The translations under genes and the position numbers were made by a program. From assembly GCF_016916835.1 (NCBI RefSeq), contig NZ_JAFFIX010000001.1, forward strand, positions 248,001 to 312,000: 64,000 nt of DNA. Direction: 5' to 3'. The stretch is from Actinacidiphila bryophytorum (GTDB lineage Bacteria; Actinomycetota; Actinomycetes; Streptomycetales; Streptomycetaceae). The notes beneath the pieces were generated by a model. That model worked only from the letters and a program-made list of their open reading frames with translations, ran no database searches and was not told where the DNA came from. This document shows positions 8,707-18,459 of the stretch, piece by piece; the stretch's first letter is position 1; each line of letters opens with the position of its first letter.

Positions 8707-9768
8707 TCAGTCCTGCTGCTGGGCGGGGTGGTCGTCGGGGCGGACGGTGATGTGGTCCTGCTGGAGTTCCAGCAGCACGCGGCGGCGGATCTCCAGGGCC
8801 TCGGTGTAGTCGCGCGGCAGCTGGAGCCGGCCGGCCCGGTCGACGGTGGCGTACTCGCGGGCCACCACCGACTCCTGGCCGTGCTCGTCGATCTCGGTGC
8901 GCCGGACGACCTCCGAGGCGGTGCGGCCGTCCCTGATGGCGACCGTGCGGTGCACCGCGTCGGCGACCGACTGGTCGTGGGTGACGACCACGACGGTGGT
9001 GCCCAGCTGCTCGTTGGCGGTGCGGAAGGCGCCGAAGACCTGTTCCGCGGTGGCGGAGTCGAGTTCGCCGGTGGGCTCGTCGGCGAGGACGACGTCCGGG
9101 TCGTTGGCCAGGGCCACCGCGATGGCGGCCCGCTGCTGCTCGCCGCCCGACATCTGCGCCGGGTGCCGGTCGGCGCAGTGCGAGACGCCGAGGATGCCGA
9201 GCAGTTCGGCGGCGCGGGCCGTGCGCTGCCGCTTGTGCCGCAGCCCGCCGCGGCCGGACAGCTGCATGGGCAGGACGACGTTCTGGGCGGCCGTCAGGTA
9301 CGGCAGCAGGTTGCGCGCGGTCTGCTGCCAGATGAAGCCGACGACCTCCCGGCGGTAGCGCAGCCGGGACTTGGCGTCCATCGCGAGCAGGTCGTAGCCG
9401 CCGACCGAGGCGGCGCCCGCGGTGGGCACGTCGAGTCCGGCCAGGATGTTGAGCAGGGTGGACTTGCCGCTGCCCGACGCGCCGACCAGCGCCATCAGTT
9501 CGCCCTTGCCGACGAGCAGGTCGAGGCCCTGCAGGGCCTGTACCTCCACACCGTCGGCGGTGAAGATGCGCACCAGCCGGTCGCAGCTGATCAGCGAGTC
9601 CTGGCCGTACGCCGGTCCGTCGCGCCGCTCGGCGACCTGCCGCTCCAGCTCCGCGAGGCTGGCCGGGGCGGGGGCCTGGCCGCGGGTCGTGGGCGTACCC
9701 CCGGCGGAAGGCTCCGCCGTACCCGCAGTGCCGGAGCCCGGCTCCTCCGTCGTCCCGTGTGCGCTCAT
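8707..9768 (-). CDS. MacB-like ABC transporter ATP-binding protein
   Basis: A 353-residue ATPase. A variable 45-residue N-terminus precedes the ABC domain with GASGSGKST (Walker A, about 96-104), a Q-loop in FIWQQTARNLLPYL, signature MSGGEQQRAAIAVALA and VVLADEPTGELD (Walker B). About 75 residues after the ABC core, including ARRREYAT-like and RDYTEALEIRRR stretches, are an unusual C-terminal extension. MacB/LolD-type ATPases pair with FtsX permeases, and two such genes lie directly upstream with an ATGA overlap at 9765-9768. Likely role is export or mechanotransmission across the cell envelope; substrate unknown. Confidence 0.88.
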   Translation of the reverse strand: MSAHGTTEEPGSGTAGTAEPSAGGTPTTRGQAPAPASLAELERQVAERRDGPAYGQDSLISCDRLVRIFTADGVEVQALQGLDLLVGKGELMALVGASGSGKSTLLNILAGLDVPTAGAASVGGYDLLAMDAKSRLRYRREVVGFIWQQTARNLLPYLTAAQNVVLPMQLSGRGGLRHKRQRTARAAELLGILGVSHCADRHPAQMSGGEQQRAAIAVALANDPDVVLADEPTGELDSATAEQVFGAFRTANEQLGTTVVVVTHDQSVADAVHRTVAIRDGRTASEVVRRTEIDEHGQESVVAREYATVDRAGRLQLPRDYTEALEIRRRVLLELQQDHITVRPDDHPAQQQD

Positions 9769-12554
9769 GTCGTCCGGTCACCCGCTCTCAACTCGGTGCT
9801 TTCACGGCGTCGCCCGCTCGCCCAGGCCTGCCCCAGCAGCACCGCGCAGGCGAGCAGCAGCAGACCGGCCGACGGCAGGGCGAGGGACCAGGGGTCGGCG
9901 CGCAGGCCGACCCCCGCGGAGGGCGACGGTGTCGAAGTGCGCGCGCTGCCGCCGAAGGTCAGGGCGTGCAGGTCGATGCCTGGGCCGAGCAGCGGGACCA
10001 CCGCGAGGCCCACCAGCACCCCGCCCACGGCGGCCAGCAGCACCTGCGGCAGCATCTCCAGCAGCACGAGCCGCCGGGACTGCCGCTGCGGCATCCCCAG
10101 GGTGCGCAGCCTGGCCAGCAGCGCCCGCCGCCCGGGGGCCGCGGCCATCAGCGACAGCAGCAGTGCCAGCACGCTGTAGCCGGCCCCTGCCGCGACCGCC
10201 GCCAGGTAGAGCTTGCGGGCGCCGCTCTGCAGCGGGCTGTCGGACAGCACCGCCCGGGTCTGGCTGCGCAGTTCCACCGTGGCCGGGCTGCTGCCGCTTG
10301 CTGCGACCTTGCGCAGTGCGGCGGCGTCGATGTGCCGCCCGGACGCGGTGGTGGCCAGCAGCGTGGTCGGGCCGCCGTACTGGGGGAGCGCGGCGAGCCG
10401 CGGGTGCTGTGCGTGGAGCTGCCGCCCGGAGACGATCACGAAGTCGCCGTCGCTGTCGCTGTCGGCGGGGGTGGACCGCAGGGTCGCCGCCGCCCGGATG
10501 CCGGTGGCGCCGACTCCGGTGTCGACGGGCTTGGTGTCGCCGCCGATCAGGTCGGCGATCTTCGGCGAGACCACGGCGGGCAGCGGTCCGTGCGCGCCCG
10601 CGGCGGCCCCGGCGCCGAGCGCGTCCGCAGGGAAGGTGGGCATGCCCACGGAACGTGTGATGCGGGCGTACAGGGCCGGGTCGTCGACGATCAGCAGGTC
10701 GAAGTTCAGCGGGATGTCCTGGCTGGCTGCGTGCGGCTCGACCCGGATCGCGGCCACCTCGCCGACCCCCGGCACCTTGGCGACCTCGCCGGGCAGCCTG
10801 GCGTCCAGCGGGTAGATCGAGTCGACCCTGGCGTCGGCGCCGACGGCCACCGCGGCGGCCCGGTCCCTGGCGTGGCCGATCCCGGCGAGCACCGAGCCGC
10901 CGAAGGACGCCACGGTGAGGGCCACCAGCAGCGCGAGCAGCGGCAGCCGGCCGCCGGACGAGGCCCGCCCGGCGCGCGCGAGCCCCAGGTGCGTCACCGC
11001 GCCCCGCAGACGCGCCGCGGGGCGGGCCAGCCGGCGCAGCGGCAGCGGGTAGATCCGCAGCAGCACCAGCGCGGCGGCCACCGCGACCAGCACGGGCGCC
11101 GCGGCCAGGAAGGGGTCGGAGCCGTCGGCGGTGCCGCGCCGCCGCAGCGCGGCCACGGCGGCGGCGACCAGCACCGTCACCGTCAGCTCGATGACCAGCC
11201 GGCGCCGCGAGGGCCGCTGCGCCACCAGGTCCTCGCGCTCGGCCGGCCGTGGCCTGCGGGCGGCCAGCGTGGCCCGCAGCGGCATCGCCAGCGTCCCCGC
11301 GGCGGTGACCAGCGCGCCGAGCAGCACCGCCGTGGCGGAGCGGCCCGTGGGCAGCACCAGCAGCGCCAGGACCGTACCGGCGGCCCCCGCGGGCACGGCC
11401 GCCGCGCCGGTCTCGGTGACCAGCCGGCGGAAGATGCCGCGCAGTGAGCCGCCGCGCGAGCGCAGCAGCGACATCTCGCCGCGCCTGCGGTCCGCGGCGA
11501 GGCCTGCGGCCATCAGCAGCACCGCGAAGGCGGTGGTGCCCACGCCCACGGCGGCGATGAGGACCAGCGGCTCCGATGCGTCGCGGTCGTCGGCGAAGTT
11601 GTCGAGGACCGCGCCGACGCCGGCGGAGGTGTGGAGTGATGAGGAGCCGGTGGCGGTGGCCAGCCGGGTGGCCAGCGGCCCGCTGCCGAGCGCGGCCAGT
11701 TCCGCGCGCAGGCCGGGCACGTCGTGCGCGGTCAGCTGTCCGGTCTGCAGCGGGTGGTGCCAGTACAGCGAGGCGCCCGTGCCCAGCAGCGGCATGGAAC
11801 GGGCCGCGGTGGGGTCGACCAGGACCGTGAAGTGCCAGTACGTCCGCGGCGGGTCGATCGGAAGGTGCGGCGGGTAGCTGACCAGCGGGGCGAGCATGTC
11901 GTCGTCCATGGTCCAGTAGCCGGCGGCCGGGTCGCGGGGCGCCACGATGCCGCTGATGCGCACCGCGAGCGGCTTGGCGCCGAACTTCATCATGTGGACG
12001 GTCTGACCGACCTTCAGGTGCAGCACCTGGGCGGTCTTCTCGGTGACCACCCCGTCGAAGGCCAGTGCGGCGGGACCTGCGGGCTCGGGCCTGGGCAGTT
12101 GGCCCGCGACGACCTTCACATGGTCGGCGAGGGCGGCCTGCGCGACCAGGACGGCCCCGGGCGCGTGGTCGGAGGTGCGGGGCAGTTCGGGGTCGGGGAC
12201 CTCGGCCTCGGCGCCGGAGCGCACGCCCTGGACGACCTCGGAGGGGTCGATGCGCAGCGGTGGCCGCAGCAGTGCGCGGAAGTCGCGTTCGACGCCGCTG
12301 ATGGTGGCGGGCTTGAGCTTGTCCTCGCCCGCCGGGTCGTCCGAGGTGCGGTAGTCGTCGGAGATCGACACCCCCCGGTCGCGGGGGGCGGCGCTCGCGA
12401 CGGCCTTGCGCAGGGCGCGGTCCTCGTAGCGGTCCACGGCCCGCGGCAGGGCCGCGGCGAGGAAGGCGGTGACCATGACCAGGGCGGCCAGCGCGAGGGC
12501 ACTTGCGGGGGCGGCGCGCAGCCGGGTCCGCAGCCAGGAGTCGGTGAACGGCAT
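9765..12554 (-). CDS. large FtsX-domain ABC permease
   Basis: A 929-residue membrane protein. One N-terminal segment (about 15-38), a large extracytoplasmic domain (40-320), then a first FtsX-type bundle (about 330-420), further segments (450-560), a second extracytoplasmic domain and a C-terminal FtsX bundle (about 800-915). Arginine-rich cytoplasmic turns such as RRRGEMSLLRSRGGS match the FtsX coupling region that contacts the ATPase. It is twice the size of a simple MacB permease, consistent with a fused duplicated permease as is frequent in actinomycetes. It overlaps the ATPase start by 4 bp and follows the larger permease by 1 bp, so all three are one unit. Confidence 0.85.
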   Translation of the reverse strand: MPFTDSWLRTRLRAAPASALALAALVMVTAFLAAALPRAVDRYEDRALRKAVASAAPRDRGVSISDDYRTSDDPAGEDKLKPATISGVERDFRALLRPPLRIDPSEVVQGVRSGAEAEVPDPELPRTSDHAPGAVLVAQAALADHVKVVAGQLPRPEPAGPAALAFDGVVTEKTAQVLHLKVGQTVHMMKFGAKPLAVRISGIVAPRDPAAGYWTMDDDMLAPLVSYPPHLPIDPPRTYWHFTVLVDPTAARSMPLLGTGASLYWHHPLQTGQLTAHDVPGLRAELAALGSGPLATRLATATGSSSLHTSAGVGAVLDNFADDRDASEPLVLIAAVGVGTTAFAVLLMAAGLAADRRRGEMSLLRSRGGSLRGIFRRLVTETGAAAVPAGAAGTVLALLVLPTGRSATAVLLGALVTAAGTLAMPLRATLAARRPRPAEREDLVAQRPSRRRLVIELTVTVLVAAAVAALRRRGTADGSDPFLAAAPVLVAVAAALVLLRIYPLPLRRLARPAARLRGAVTHLGLARAGRASSGGRLPLLALLVALTVASFGGSVLAGIGHARDRAAAVAVGADARVDSIYPLDARLPGEVAKVPGVGEVAAIRVEPHAASQDIPLNFDLLIVDDPALYARITRSVGMPTFPADALGAGAAAGAHGPLPAVVSPKIADLIGGDTKPVDTGVGATGIRAAATLRSTPADSDSDGDFVIVSGRQLHAQHPRLAALPQYGGPTTLLATTASGRHIDAAALRKVAASGSSPATVELRSQTRAVLSDSPLQSGARKLYLAAVAAGAGYSVLALLLSLMAAAPGRRALLARLRTLGMPQRQSRRLVLLEMLPQVLLAAVGGVLVGLAVVPLLGPGIDLHALTFGGSARTSTPSPSAGVGLRADPWSLALPSAGLLLLACAVLLGQAWASGRRRESTELRAGDRTT

Positions 12555-12555
12555 G

Positions 12556-15500
12556 TCAGTCCTCCGCCTGGTGACGCAGGGCCGCCGCGGGTTCGCCGCG
12601 CCGCACGGCGGTCACGACGAGCACCAGCAGCGGGGCGGCGAGCAGCACCGCGACGAGTTCGGCCAGCCGGCCCACCGGCAGTTCGATCACCAGCGGCGGC
12701 ACCGGCCGGGTCGCCTGCCCGGTCAGCACGATCAGCGGGGTGATCAGCCGGGTCAGGAAGGTGCCGAGCGCCAGGCCCACGGCGAGCGAGACCAGCACCA
12801 GCAGGCCCTGTTCGGCGGCCAGCATCCGGGTGAGTTTGCGCCGCGGCGCCCCGAGCGCCCGCAGGACCGCGAATTCGGTGCGGCGTTCGCGGGCCGCGCC
12901 CATCGCGCCGACGGCGAAGCCGACCGCGGCGAGCACCGCCGCCGCGATGACCGCGGCGGGCAGCGCGGACTGGGGGCCTGCGCCCAGCGGGTCGGCCCGC
13001 AGTTCCGCGGCGGCCGCGGCGCGGTCGAGCACGGTGTCCACGTCGGCGCGGGCGCGCAGCGCCGCCGCGGCCCGGCCCGCGGCGCCGGGGGCGGTGCCCA
13101 GCCACCATTCGGTGGGCTGCATCGGCAGTGTGTCGCCTGCGGCCAGCACCTGGTTGACGGCCCGCAGGTCGAGCAGCAGCGCGCCCGAGTCGTCCGTCTC
13201 GCCGGCGTCCGCGGTGCCGGGCAGGGCGTGGACGGCGGAGCTGATCTTCACGGGGGCGGTCACATTGCCGAGTTGTACCTGCACGGTGTCGCCGACCTTG
13301 GCGCCGGCCGCCCGCAGGTAGCCGTCGGTGGCGATGCCGGTGAGCTTGGCGGGTGTCCGGCTGCCGGCCAGGACCCTGACGGTGCCGGTGTCCTGCTGGA
13401 AGGTGCCGGTGCCGTTCTGCTGGAAGGTGCCGTCGCCGCCGCCGGAGAAGGTGCCGGTCTCGTAGCCGAAGGAGAGCAGTGCGGCGCCGCCGGACTGCAT
13501 GCTGCCGGCGCTGGGGGTGACCGCGCCGGGGACGGCGCCGAGCGAGGCGTCGTCGAAGCCGGCGCTGCCCACCCAGGACTGCCCGTCGGGCATCCGCAGC
13601 GGCTCGACCGCCCCGTCGGCCCGGGTGACCTGCGCGGAGGTCAGGACCAGCTGCCGGGTCTCGGAGGGGCCGGGCGGCACCTGGTAGGAGGACTCGAACC
13701 GCACCAGCCGCAGCGGCCCGGCGGGGGCGCCCTTGCCGGCGGCGGTGGCCAGGTCGAGGGTCAGGGTGTGCGGGCGGCCGTCGGGCGGCAGGTCGCCGAG
13801 CGCGAAGTCGTAAGCGACGCCCTCGGCGTCCACGACGGCGGCACTGACGTGGTCGGGCTGGTCGCCCGCCCCCGCGGGCCTGCCGCCGCGTGCCGCGGTC
13901 AGGGTGGCCTGGAAGGCGACCTGGCGTGCGGTGCCGTCGACGGTGAGGCCCTGGTCGTCGGGTGCGGTACGCAGTGGTGCCAGCAGCGCGGGCAGCGGGC
14001 GGCCGTCGGTCAGGTCGGACCTGATGCGCATCGCACCGGCCGCCTTGGTGGTGTCGATGACCAGGGCGGTGGCGTACTTGTCGCCGGACAGCAGCAGGGT
14101 CTCGCGGGCGGCGGGCGCGGCCGAGGTGACGCCCGGTGCGGCGGTGAAGATGCCGGCCTGGCCGAAGGGCGGTGTCGTCATCCCGGTGACCCGCAGGTCG
14201 GCGCCCACGGAGAAGTCCGCCTGGTCGCGCTGCGAGCGGTCCCAGCTGGCGCTCTGCCCGATGGAGAACATGCCCATGGCCACGGCGAGGACCAGCAGCA
14301 GTGCGGCGGCGGCGCCCCGCCGCGGGCGCCGGGCCAGCTGCCATCCGGCCAGTGCCAGGGCAAGGCCGCTGCCGCGGGCGGCGCGGCGCTCGCCGAGCCG
14401 GGCGGCGGGCGGCAGCAGCCGCAGCACCAAGACGGTGCCGGCCAGCAGGCACAGCGCGGGCGCGGCCACCAGGACCGGGTCGATGCCGAGGCCGCCGGAC
14501 TTGTCGGAGCTGAGCGCGCCGCTGCCCGAGGCGCGGCGCTGCAGCTGCCAGTAGGCGACGCCGGCGATGACCAGCAGGCCGACGTCGGCGCCTGCCTGCA
14601 GTGCGCCGGGCAGGCCGCCGCGGCGGGTGCGTGCGGTGGTGCCGGTGGAGCGCAGTGCGGGCACGACCACGGCGAGGGCGCAGGCCAGGGCGGCGGCTCC
14701 GGCGACCAGCCAGGCGCTGCCCGCGCCGCCGCCGTCGAGGGTGACCCCGGTGCGGGCCATGGCGCCGGTTCCGGCCAGCAGGTGCGTGACGGGTCCCGAG
14801 AGGAGCGGCGCGACCACTGCCGCGGGCAGGGCGAGCAGCAGTGCCTCGCCGGCGGCGAGCCGGGCCACCCGGCCGCGCGAACCGCCGCGGGCGCGCAGCA
14901 GCGCGGTCTCGCCCGCCCTTTCCTCGGCGAGGAGCTGGGCGACCAGCAGCAGCGCGAAGGCGGCCAGGATGACCAGCTGGAAGGCGCCGATGAGCAGGGT
15001 GGAGCGGGTCACCAGCAGGCTGCGGCGCAGACCGTCGAGCAGGTCGGGCAGTCCTGTGGTGGCCTGGGCGGCGCCGGTGGCCTTGTCGGTGCGCAGCCCG
15101 GCGGTGGTGTCCTTGACGGCGGTTTCGAGGGTGTCGATGTGCCCTGCGGCGGCCTTGCGGAAGTCGCCGGTTGCCTGCCAGGACATCTCGTCGGCGGCGA
15201 CCCGGCCGGAGTCGAAGGTGCCGGGGTCGGCGAGCAGGGGGCCGTAGGTGGTGAAGGCGAGGGTGTGGATGCCGCGTCCGGCGAGCGGGTCGAGCTGCCA
15301 GTAGGGCGAGGCGGGGTCTGCGGGGCGGTAGACGCCGGTGATGTCGACCTTCAGCGGGGGGCCGCCGAGCCGGTCGGCGAGGGTGATCTGCCGTCCGGCG
15401 GCGATGTGCAGCGCCCTGGCGGCGCTTTCCGGCACCGCGGCCTGGACGGTGGCCGCGCCCTTGGTGGCGGGGGCGGGCCAGTGGCCGCCGACGAGCGCCA

Positions 15501-15891
15501 GCTGCGAGCGGTCGAAGGTCGCCAGCAGTGTCAGGTCGGGTTCGGTGTTCTTGGGCGCGCTCGCGGGCCGCAGCGCCAGGGGCAGGCCGTAGGGGCCGGA
15601 CCTGGTGCTGGCCTTCACCTGCGCGGGCAGGTCGCCGAAGGCCCGGTCGAGCCGGCTGCGTACCGCGGTGTCGAGGGCCGCCTTGTCCTTGCCGGTCAGC
15701 GAGGCCTTGACGTCGAAGGTGGAGCGGTCGGCGGCCTGGTGCTGGAGGGTGCGGCGCAGGGCCGCGTCGCCTATCGCGCCGGTGTAGGAGGCGAGGGTGG
15801 CCAGCACACAGGTGGTGAGCACCACGGTCAGCAGGGCGGCAGCAAGGAGCAGCCGATGGGCGCGGACGCGCATCAGTACGAATCCGGTCAC
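12556..15891 (-). CDS. very large FtsX-domain ABC permease
   Basis: An 1,111-residue paralogue of the downstream permease. It has an N-terminal membrane segment (about 10-32), a long extracytoplasmic domain, an FtsX bundle with LLAEERAGETALLRARGGSRG near residues 320-340, central segments, a second large extracytoplasmic domain (about 540-1000) containing a short FQQNGTGTFQQDTGT repeat, and a C-terminal FtsX bundle with ERRTEFAVLRALGAPRRKL. The two permeases probably form a heteromer with the ATPase at 8707-9768. I start at GTG 15891; ATG 15873 is possible. The upstream gap (15892-16003) contains the short palindrome ACGATCGT at 15973-15980, of unknown meaning. Confidence 0.84.
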   Translation of the reverse strand: MTGFVLMRVRAHRLLLAAALLTVVLTTCVLATLASYTGAIGDAALRRTLQHQAADRSTFDVKASLTGKDKAALDTAVRSRLDRAFGDLPAQVKASTRSGPYGLPLALRPASAPKNTEPDLTLLATFDRSQLALVGGHWPAPATKGAATVQAAVPESAARALHIAAGRQITLADRLGGPPLKVDITGVYRPADPASPYWQLDPLAGRGIHTLAFTTYGPLLADPGTFDSGRVAADEMSWQATGDFRKAAAGHIDTLETAVKDTTAGLRTDKATGAAQATTGLPDLLDGLRRSLLVTRSTLLIGAFQLVILAAFALLLVAQLLAEERAGETALLRARGGSRGRVARLAAGEALLLALPAAVVAPLLSGPVTHLLAGTGAMARTGVTLDGGGAGSAWLVAGAAALACALAVVVPALRSTGTTARTRRGGLPGALQAGADVGLLVIAGVAYWQLQRRASGSGALSSDKSGGLGIDPVLVAAPALCLLAGTVLVLRLLPPAARLGERRAARGSGLALALAGWQLARRPRRGAAAALLLVLAVAMGMFSIGQSASWDRSQRDQADFSVGADLRVTGMTTPPFGQAGIFTAAPGVTSAAPAARETLLLSGDKYATALVIDTTKAAGAMRIRSDLTDGRPLPALLAPLRTAPDDQGLTVDGTARQVAFQATLTAARGGRPAGAGDQPDHVSAAVVDAEGVAYDFALGDLPPDGRPHTLTLDLATAAGKGAPAGPLRLVRFESSYQVPPGPSETRQLVLTSAQVTRADGAVEPLRMPDGQSWVGSAGFDDASLGAVPGAVTPSAGSMQSGGAALLSFGYETGTFSGGGDGTFQQNGTGTFQQDTGTVRVLAGSRTPAKLTGIATDGYLRAAGAKVGDTVQVQLGNVTAPVKISSAVHALPGTADAGETDDSGALLLDLRAVNQVLAAGDTLPMQPTEWWLGTAPGAAGRAAAALRARADVDTVLDRAAAAAELRADPLGAGPQSALPAAVIAAAVLAAVGFAVGAMGAARERRTEFAVLRALGAPRRKLTRMLAAEQGLLVLVSLAVGLALGTFLTRLITPLIVLTGQATRPVPPLVIELPVGRLAELVAVLLAAPLLVLVVTAVRRGEPAAALRHQAED

Positions 15892-16003
15892 CCGTGCCGC
15901 CCCCGTCCTCTCACTGATCGGATGCTTTCAACACAAGGGGGCGTGCGGAAACATGTCGAGGATTGTCGCAATACGATCGTGACCCGCCCCGCGGCGGCCC
16001 GGT

Positions 16004-16408
16004 TCAGCCCGGTGTGTTCACCATCGAAGCGGCGGCATACACCAGGTAGTCCCACAGTTGCCGCTCGTGATCCGGTGCCAGTTCCAGTTCGTCGACGGCC
16101 GTGCGCATGTGGCGCAGCCACGCGTCGTGTGCGGCTTTGTCGACCTGGAAGGGCGCGTGGCGCATCCGCAGCCGCGGGTGGCCGCGCTGGTCGCTGTACG
16201 TGCGCGGGCCGCCCCAGTACTGCGACAGGAACAGCCGCAGCCGCTCCTCGGCCGGGCCGAGATCCTGCTCGGGGTACATCGCCCGCAGCTCGGGGTCGTC
16301 GGCGACGCCCTGGTAGAAGCGGTGCACCAGGCGGCGGAAGGTGTCCTCGCCGCCGACCAGCTCGTAGAACGTCTGCTGCTCGACCGTGCCGTGCGGGATG
16401 TCAGTCAC
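16004..16408 (-). CDS. glbO: group II truncated haemoglobin (trHbO)
   Basis: A 134-residue globin. [29 protein letters not shown] is the truncated-globin A/B helix region; [24 protein letters not shown] carries the distal-side residues and the proximal histidine region of group II globins. It binds haem and oxygen or NO and serves in redox or nitrosative defence in actinobacteria. I choose the GTG at 16408 ([12 protein letters not shown]), which matches the family N-terminus; upstream extension to 16483 looks non-coding. It faces away from the methyltransferase gene, with which it shares the 73-bp intergenic space. Confidence 0.9.
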   Translation of the reverse strand: MTDIPHGTVEQQTFYELVGGEDTFRRLVHRFYQGVADDPELRAMYPEQDLGPAEERLRLFLSQYWGGPRTYSDQRGHPRLRMRHAPFQVDKAAHDAWLRHMRTAVDELELAPDHERQLWDYLVYAAASMVNTPG

Positions 16409-16481
16409 CCCACCATGGTCGCAGACGGCCCGGCGGAGGACCCGGGTCGTAGGACCCCTGCCGCGGGCGGAGGATGAAGGC

Positions 16482-17405
16482 ATGGCCGGGTCGGTTCAGG
16501 ACCAGCGTCTCCGGGCCGCGGCAAAGGCGCTGCGGCACCGGATGGTGCGGCGCATCGTCGCGGGCGGCGGGCTGAAGGACCCGGCATGGCGGGCGGCCTT
16601 CGAACAGGTGCCGCGGCACCTGTTCGTGCCGGTGTACTACCGCGGGGAGACGGGCGAACCCGGGCACGGGCGGTACGCGGCGGACGACCCCGACCCGCGG
16701 CGGCGGCTGCGCTGGCTGACCGGTGCCTACAGCGACCAGCCGATCGCCACCCATGTCGCGGGCGGCGAACTGGTCTCCTCCAGCAGCCAGCCGTCGCTGA
16801 TGGCGCTGATGTGCGAGGCGCTCGGCGTCCGGGAGGGCCAGCGGGTGCTGGAGATCGGCGCGGGCACCGGCTACAACGCGGCGCTGATCGCGCACCGGCT
16901 CGGCGGTACGGGCGCGGTGACGACCATGGACCTGGACGCGGCGATCACGGCGTCGGCCCGCGCGAACCTGGCCGCGTACGGCACCCCTGAGGCCCTGTCG
17001 GTCACCGTCGTCACCGGCGACGGGGCGCTCGGGCACCCGCAGGGTGCGCCCTACGACCGGGTGATGGCCACCTGCGAGCTGCCGTCGGTGCCGCCCGGCT
17101 GGACCGAGCAGTGCCGGCCGGGGGCGCGGATCCTGGCGCCCTTCGCGTCGGGCCTCGTGCTGCTGACCGTGCTCGGGCCGGGCAGGGCCGAGGGGCACTT
17201 CCTGCCCGGGCCCGCCTACTTCGTGCCGCTGCGCGGCCTCGGCGCCGGCGTCGGGCCGCCCGGCGTGGGCGGCGAGCCCTGGCTGCCGGACCGGCACCCG
17301 GCGCGCACCCGCTTCGGGCTGAGCGTGGACGGCCGTCGCCAGTGGATCTGGCTGGACTCCCCGGACGGCCCCGACACCTGGCCGGTGCCGACCGCGTCCG
17401 GCTGA
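16482..17405 (+). CDS. protein-L-isoaspartate O-methyltransferase-like methyltransferase
   Basis: A 307-residue Rossmann methyltransferase. The SAM-binding motif I is [16 protein letters not shown] (about 124-139), preceded by [16 protein letters not shown], the PCMT substrate segment, and by [11 protein letters not shown]. Motif II is TGDGALGHP and motif III lies near GARILAPF. Canonical enzymes repair isoaspartyl residues; here the C-terminal 90 residues extend beyond the bacterial Pcm (about 210 residues), as in actinomycete paralogues acting on peptides, so the substrate is uncertain. The ATG at 16482 follows GGATGAAGG. Confidence 0.82.
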   Translation: MAGSVQDQRLRAAAKALRHRMVRRIVAGGGLKDPAWRAAFEQVPRHLFVPVYYRGETGEPGHGRYAADDPDPRRRLRWLTGAYSDQPIATHVAGGELVSSSSQPSLMALMCEALGVREGQRVLEIGAGTGYNAALIAHRLGGTGAVTTMDLDAAITASARANLAAYGTPEALSVTVVTGDGALGHPQGAPYDRVMATCELPSVPPGWTEQCRPGARILAPFASGLVLLTVLGPGRAEGHFLPGPAYFVPLRGLGAGVGPPGVGGEPWLPDRHPARTRFGLSVDGRRQWIWLDSPDGPDTWPVPTASG

Positions 17406-17416
17406 CCGGGCGGCTG

Positions 17417-18367
17417 TCAGATCCGGCGGATGGTGATGGTCGTCCAGGCGCCGACGTGCACCCGGTCGCCCTCGGCGAGCGGGATCGGGGTGTACGCGGG
17501 GATCGGGTCCTCGGCGAGGTTGACGGTGGTGCCGTTGGTGGAGTCCTGGTCGACCACCGACCAGGAGCCGTCGGGCTGCTGGACCAGCACCGCGTGCTTG
17601 TGCGAGACGCCCGGGTCCTCGGGGGAGCGCGACAGGTCGATGTCGGGCGACTCGCCCGTGCTGTGCCGCTGTCGGCCGATGGTGATCTGGTTGCCGGTCA
17701 GCGGCAGCTCGAACTCGGGCGAGAAGGCGGGGAAGTACAGCCCGCTCGCGTCGGGGCCGCTGCGGGCCATGACCGCGGTGAAGTACTCCCGGTCCGCGGC
17801 GATCACCGCCAGCCACGCGCTGCCCGTGCGGGGAGCGGCCGGGTGGGCCGTACCGGCGGATGAGGTGCCGGGTGCGCCCGGCGCCGCGGTCGCCGAACTC
17901 GGCGGGTCCAGCAGGAAGTCCCCCGAGCCCGAGGTCACCGTCACCGATTCCGACGGCAGCGGCTCCGCGGGCCGGTTCACCCGGGACGGCCGCGACAGCT
18001 GGGAGTCGTAGCGCTGGTAGGGCGGCCGGTCCGGCGCGGTCGGTGTGATGTGCGGGGCCGGCGGTACGAAGGTGGTGGCCGAGTGCGTCTGGAAGTTGTA
18101 GCGGCACTCCTCGCAGAACAGCGCCATCCCCTCCCGCGGCGTCCCGCATGCCGGGCACAGCTGCGCCGCTCCTGCCCCCGCGGCGCCCGCCCCGGCCGGG
18201 TCGTAGCCGAAGGCGGGCTGGGGCGAGACCGGCGGCGTCGAGGAGGAGGACGCAGCCGACGACGGGGGCCGCGTGCTGTACGACGAGGACGGCGGCGCGG
18301 GCATCCGCATACCGCAGGTCTCGCACCAGTCGGTGGCCGCGGACTCGTGGCCGTTAGGACAAAGCAT
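17417..18367 (-). CDS. zinc-ribbon FHA phosphopeptide-binding protein
   Basis: A 316-residue protein. Two zinc ribbons come first: CPNGH...CETCG at residues 3-20 and CPACG...CEEC at about 64-83. A proline/serine linker leads to a C-terminal region whose last 90 residues are an FHA domain, with the conserved ITIGRQRHS, VSHKHAVL and DSTNGTTVN positions (Arg, Ser-x-x-His, Asn) that bind phosphothreonine. It is the last gene of the glnX-glnH-pknG operon, so it may read phosphorylation by PknG. It does not carry the N-terminal ETTS phosphosite of GarA/OdhI and is not that protein. Start ATG 18367; the VWA gene ends 92 bp upstream. Confidence 0.88.
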   Translation of the reverse strand: MLCPNGHESAATDWCETCGMRMPAPPSSSYSTRPPSSAASSSSTPPVSPQPAFGYDPAGAGAAGAGAAQLCPACGTPREGMALFCEECRYNFQTHSATTFVPPAPHITPTAPDRPPYQRYDSQLSRPSRVNRPAEPLPSESVTVTSGSGDFLLDPPSSATAAPGAPGTSSAGTAHPAAPRTGSAWLAVIAADREYFTAVMARSGPDASGLYFPAFSPEFELPLTGNQITIGRQRHSTGESPDIDLSRSPEDPGVSHKHAVLVQQPDGSWSVVDQDSTNGTTVNLAEDPIPAYTPIPLAEGDRVHVGAWTTITIRRI

Positions 18368-18459
18368 CGTGCCGGCTCCCCCTCCGCCCCCCGAGGGCGG
18401 TTCTACAGGTTGTGCGCGAAGCTACTGCGTGACGCCGTCGCTGCGGCGTCCCTCCTGCG

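Noticed and set aside
12469..16452. A 1,327-codon open frame on the + strand opposite the FtsX permeases
   Set aside because: It is rich in Gly, Arg and Gln with no domain and mirrors the GC-rich codon pattern of the two real permease genes on the other strand.
17417..18367. FHA protein as the GarA/OdhI switch protein
   Set aside because: It has zinc ribbons and lacks the N-terminal ETTS-type phosphorylation motif; length (316) is twice that of GarA.
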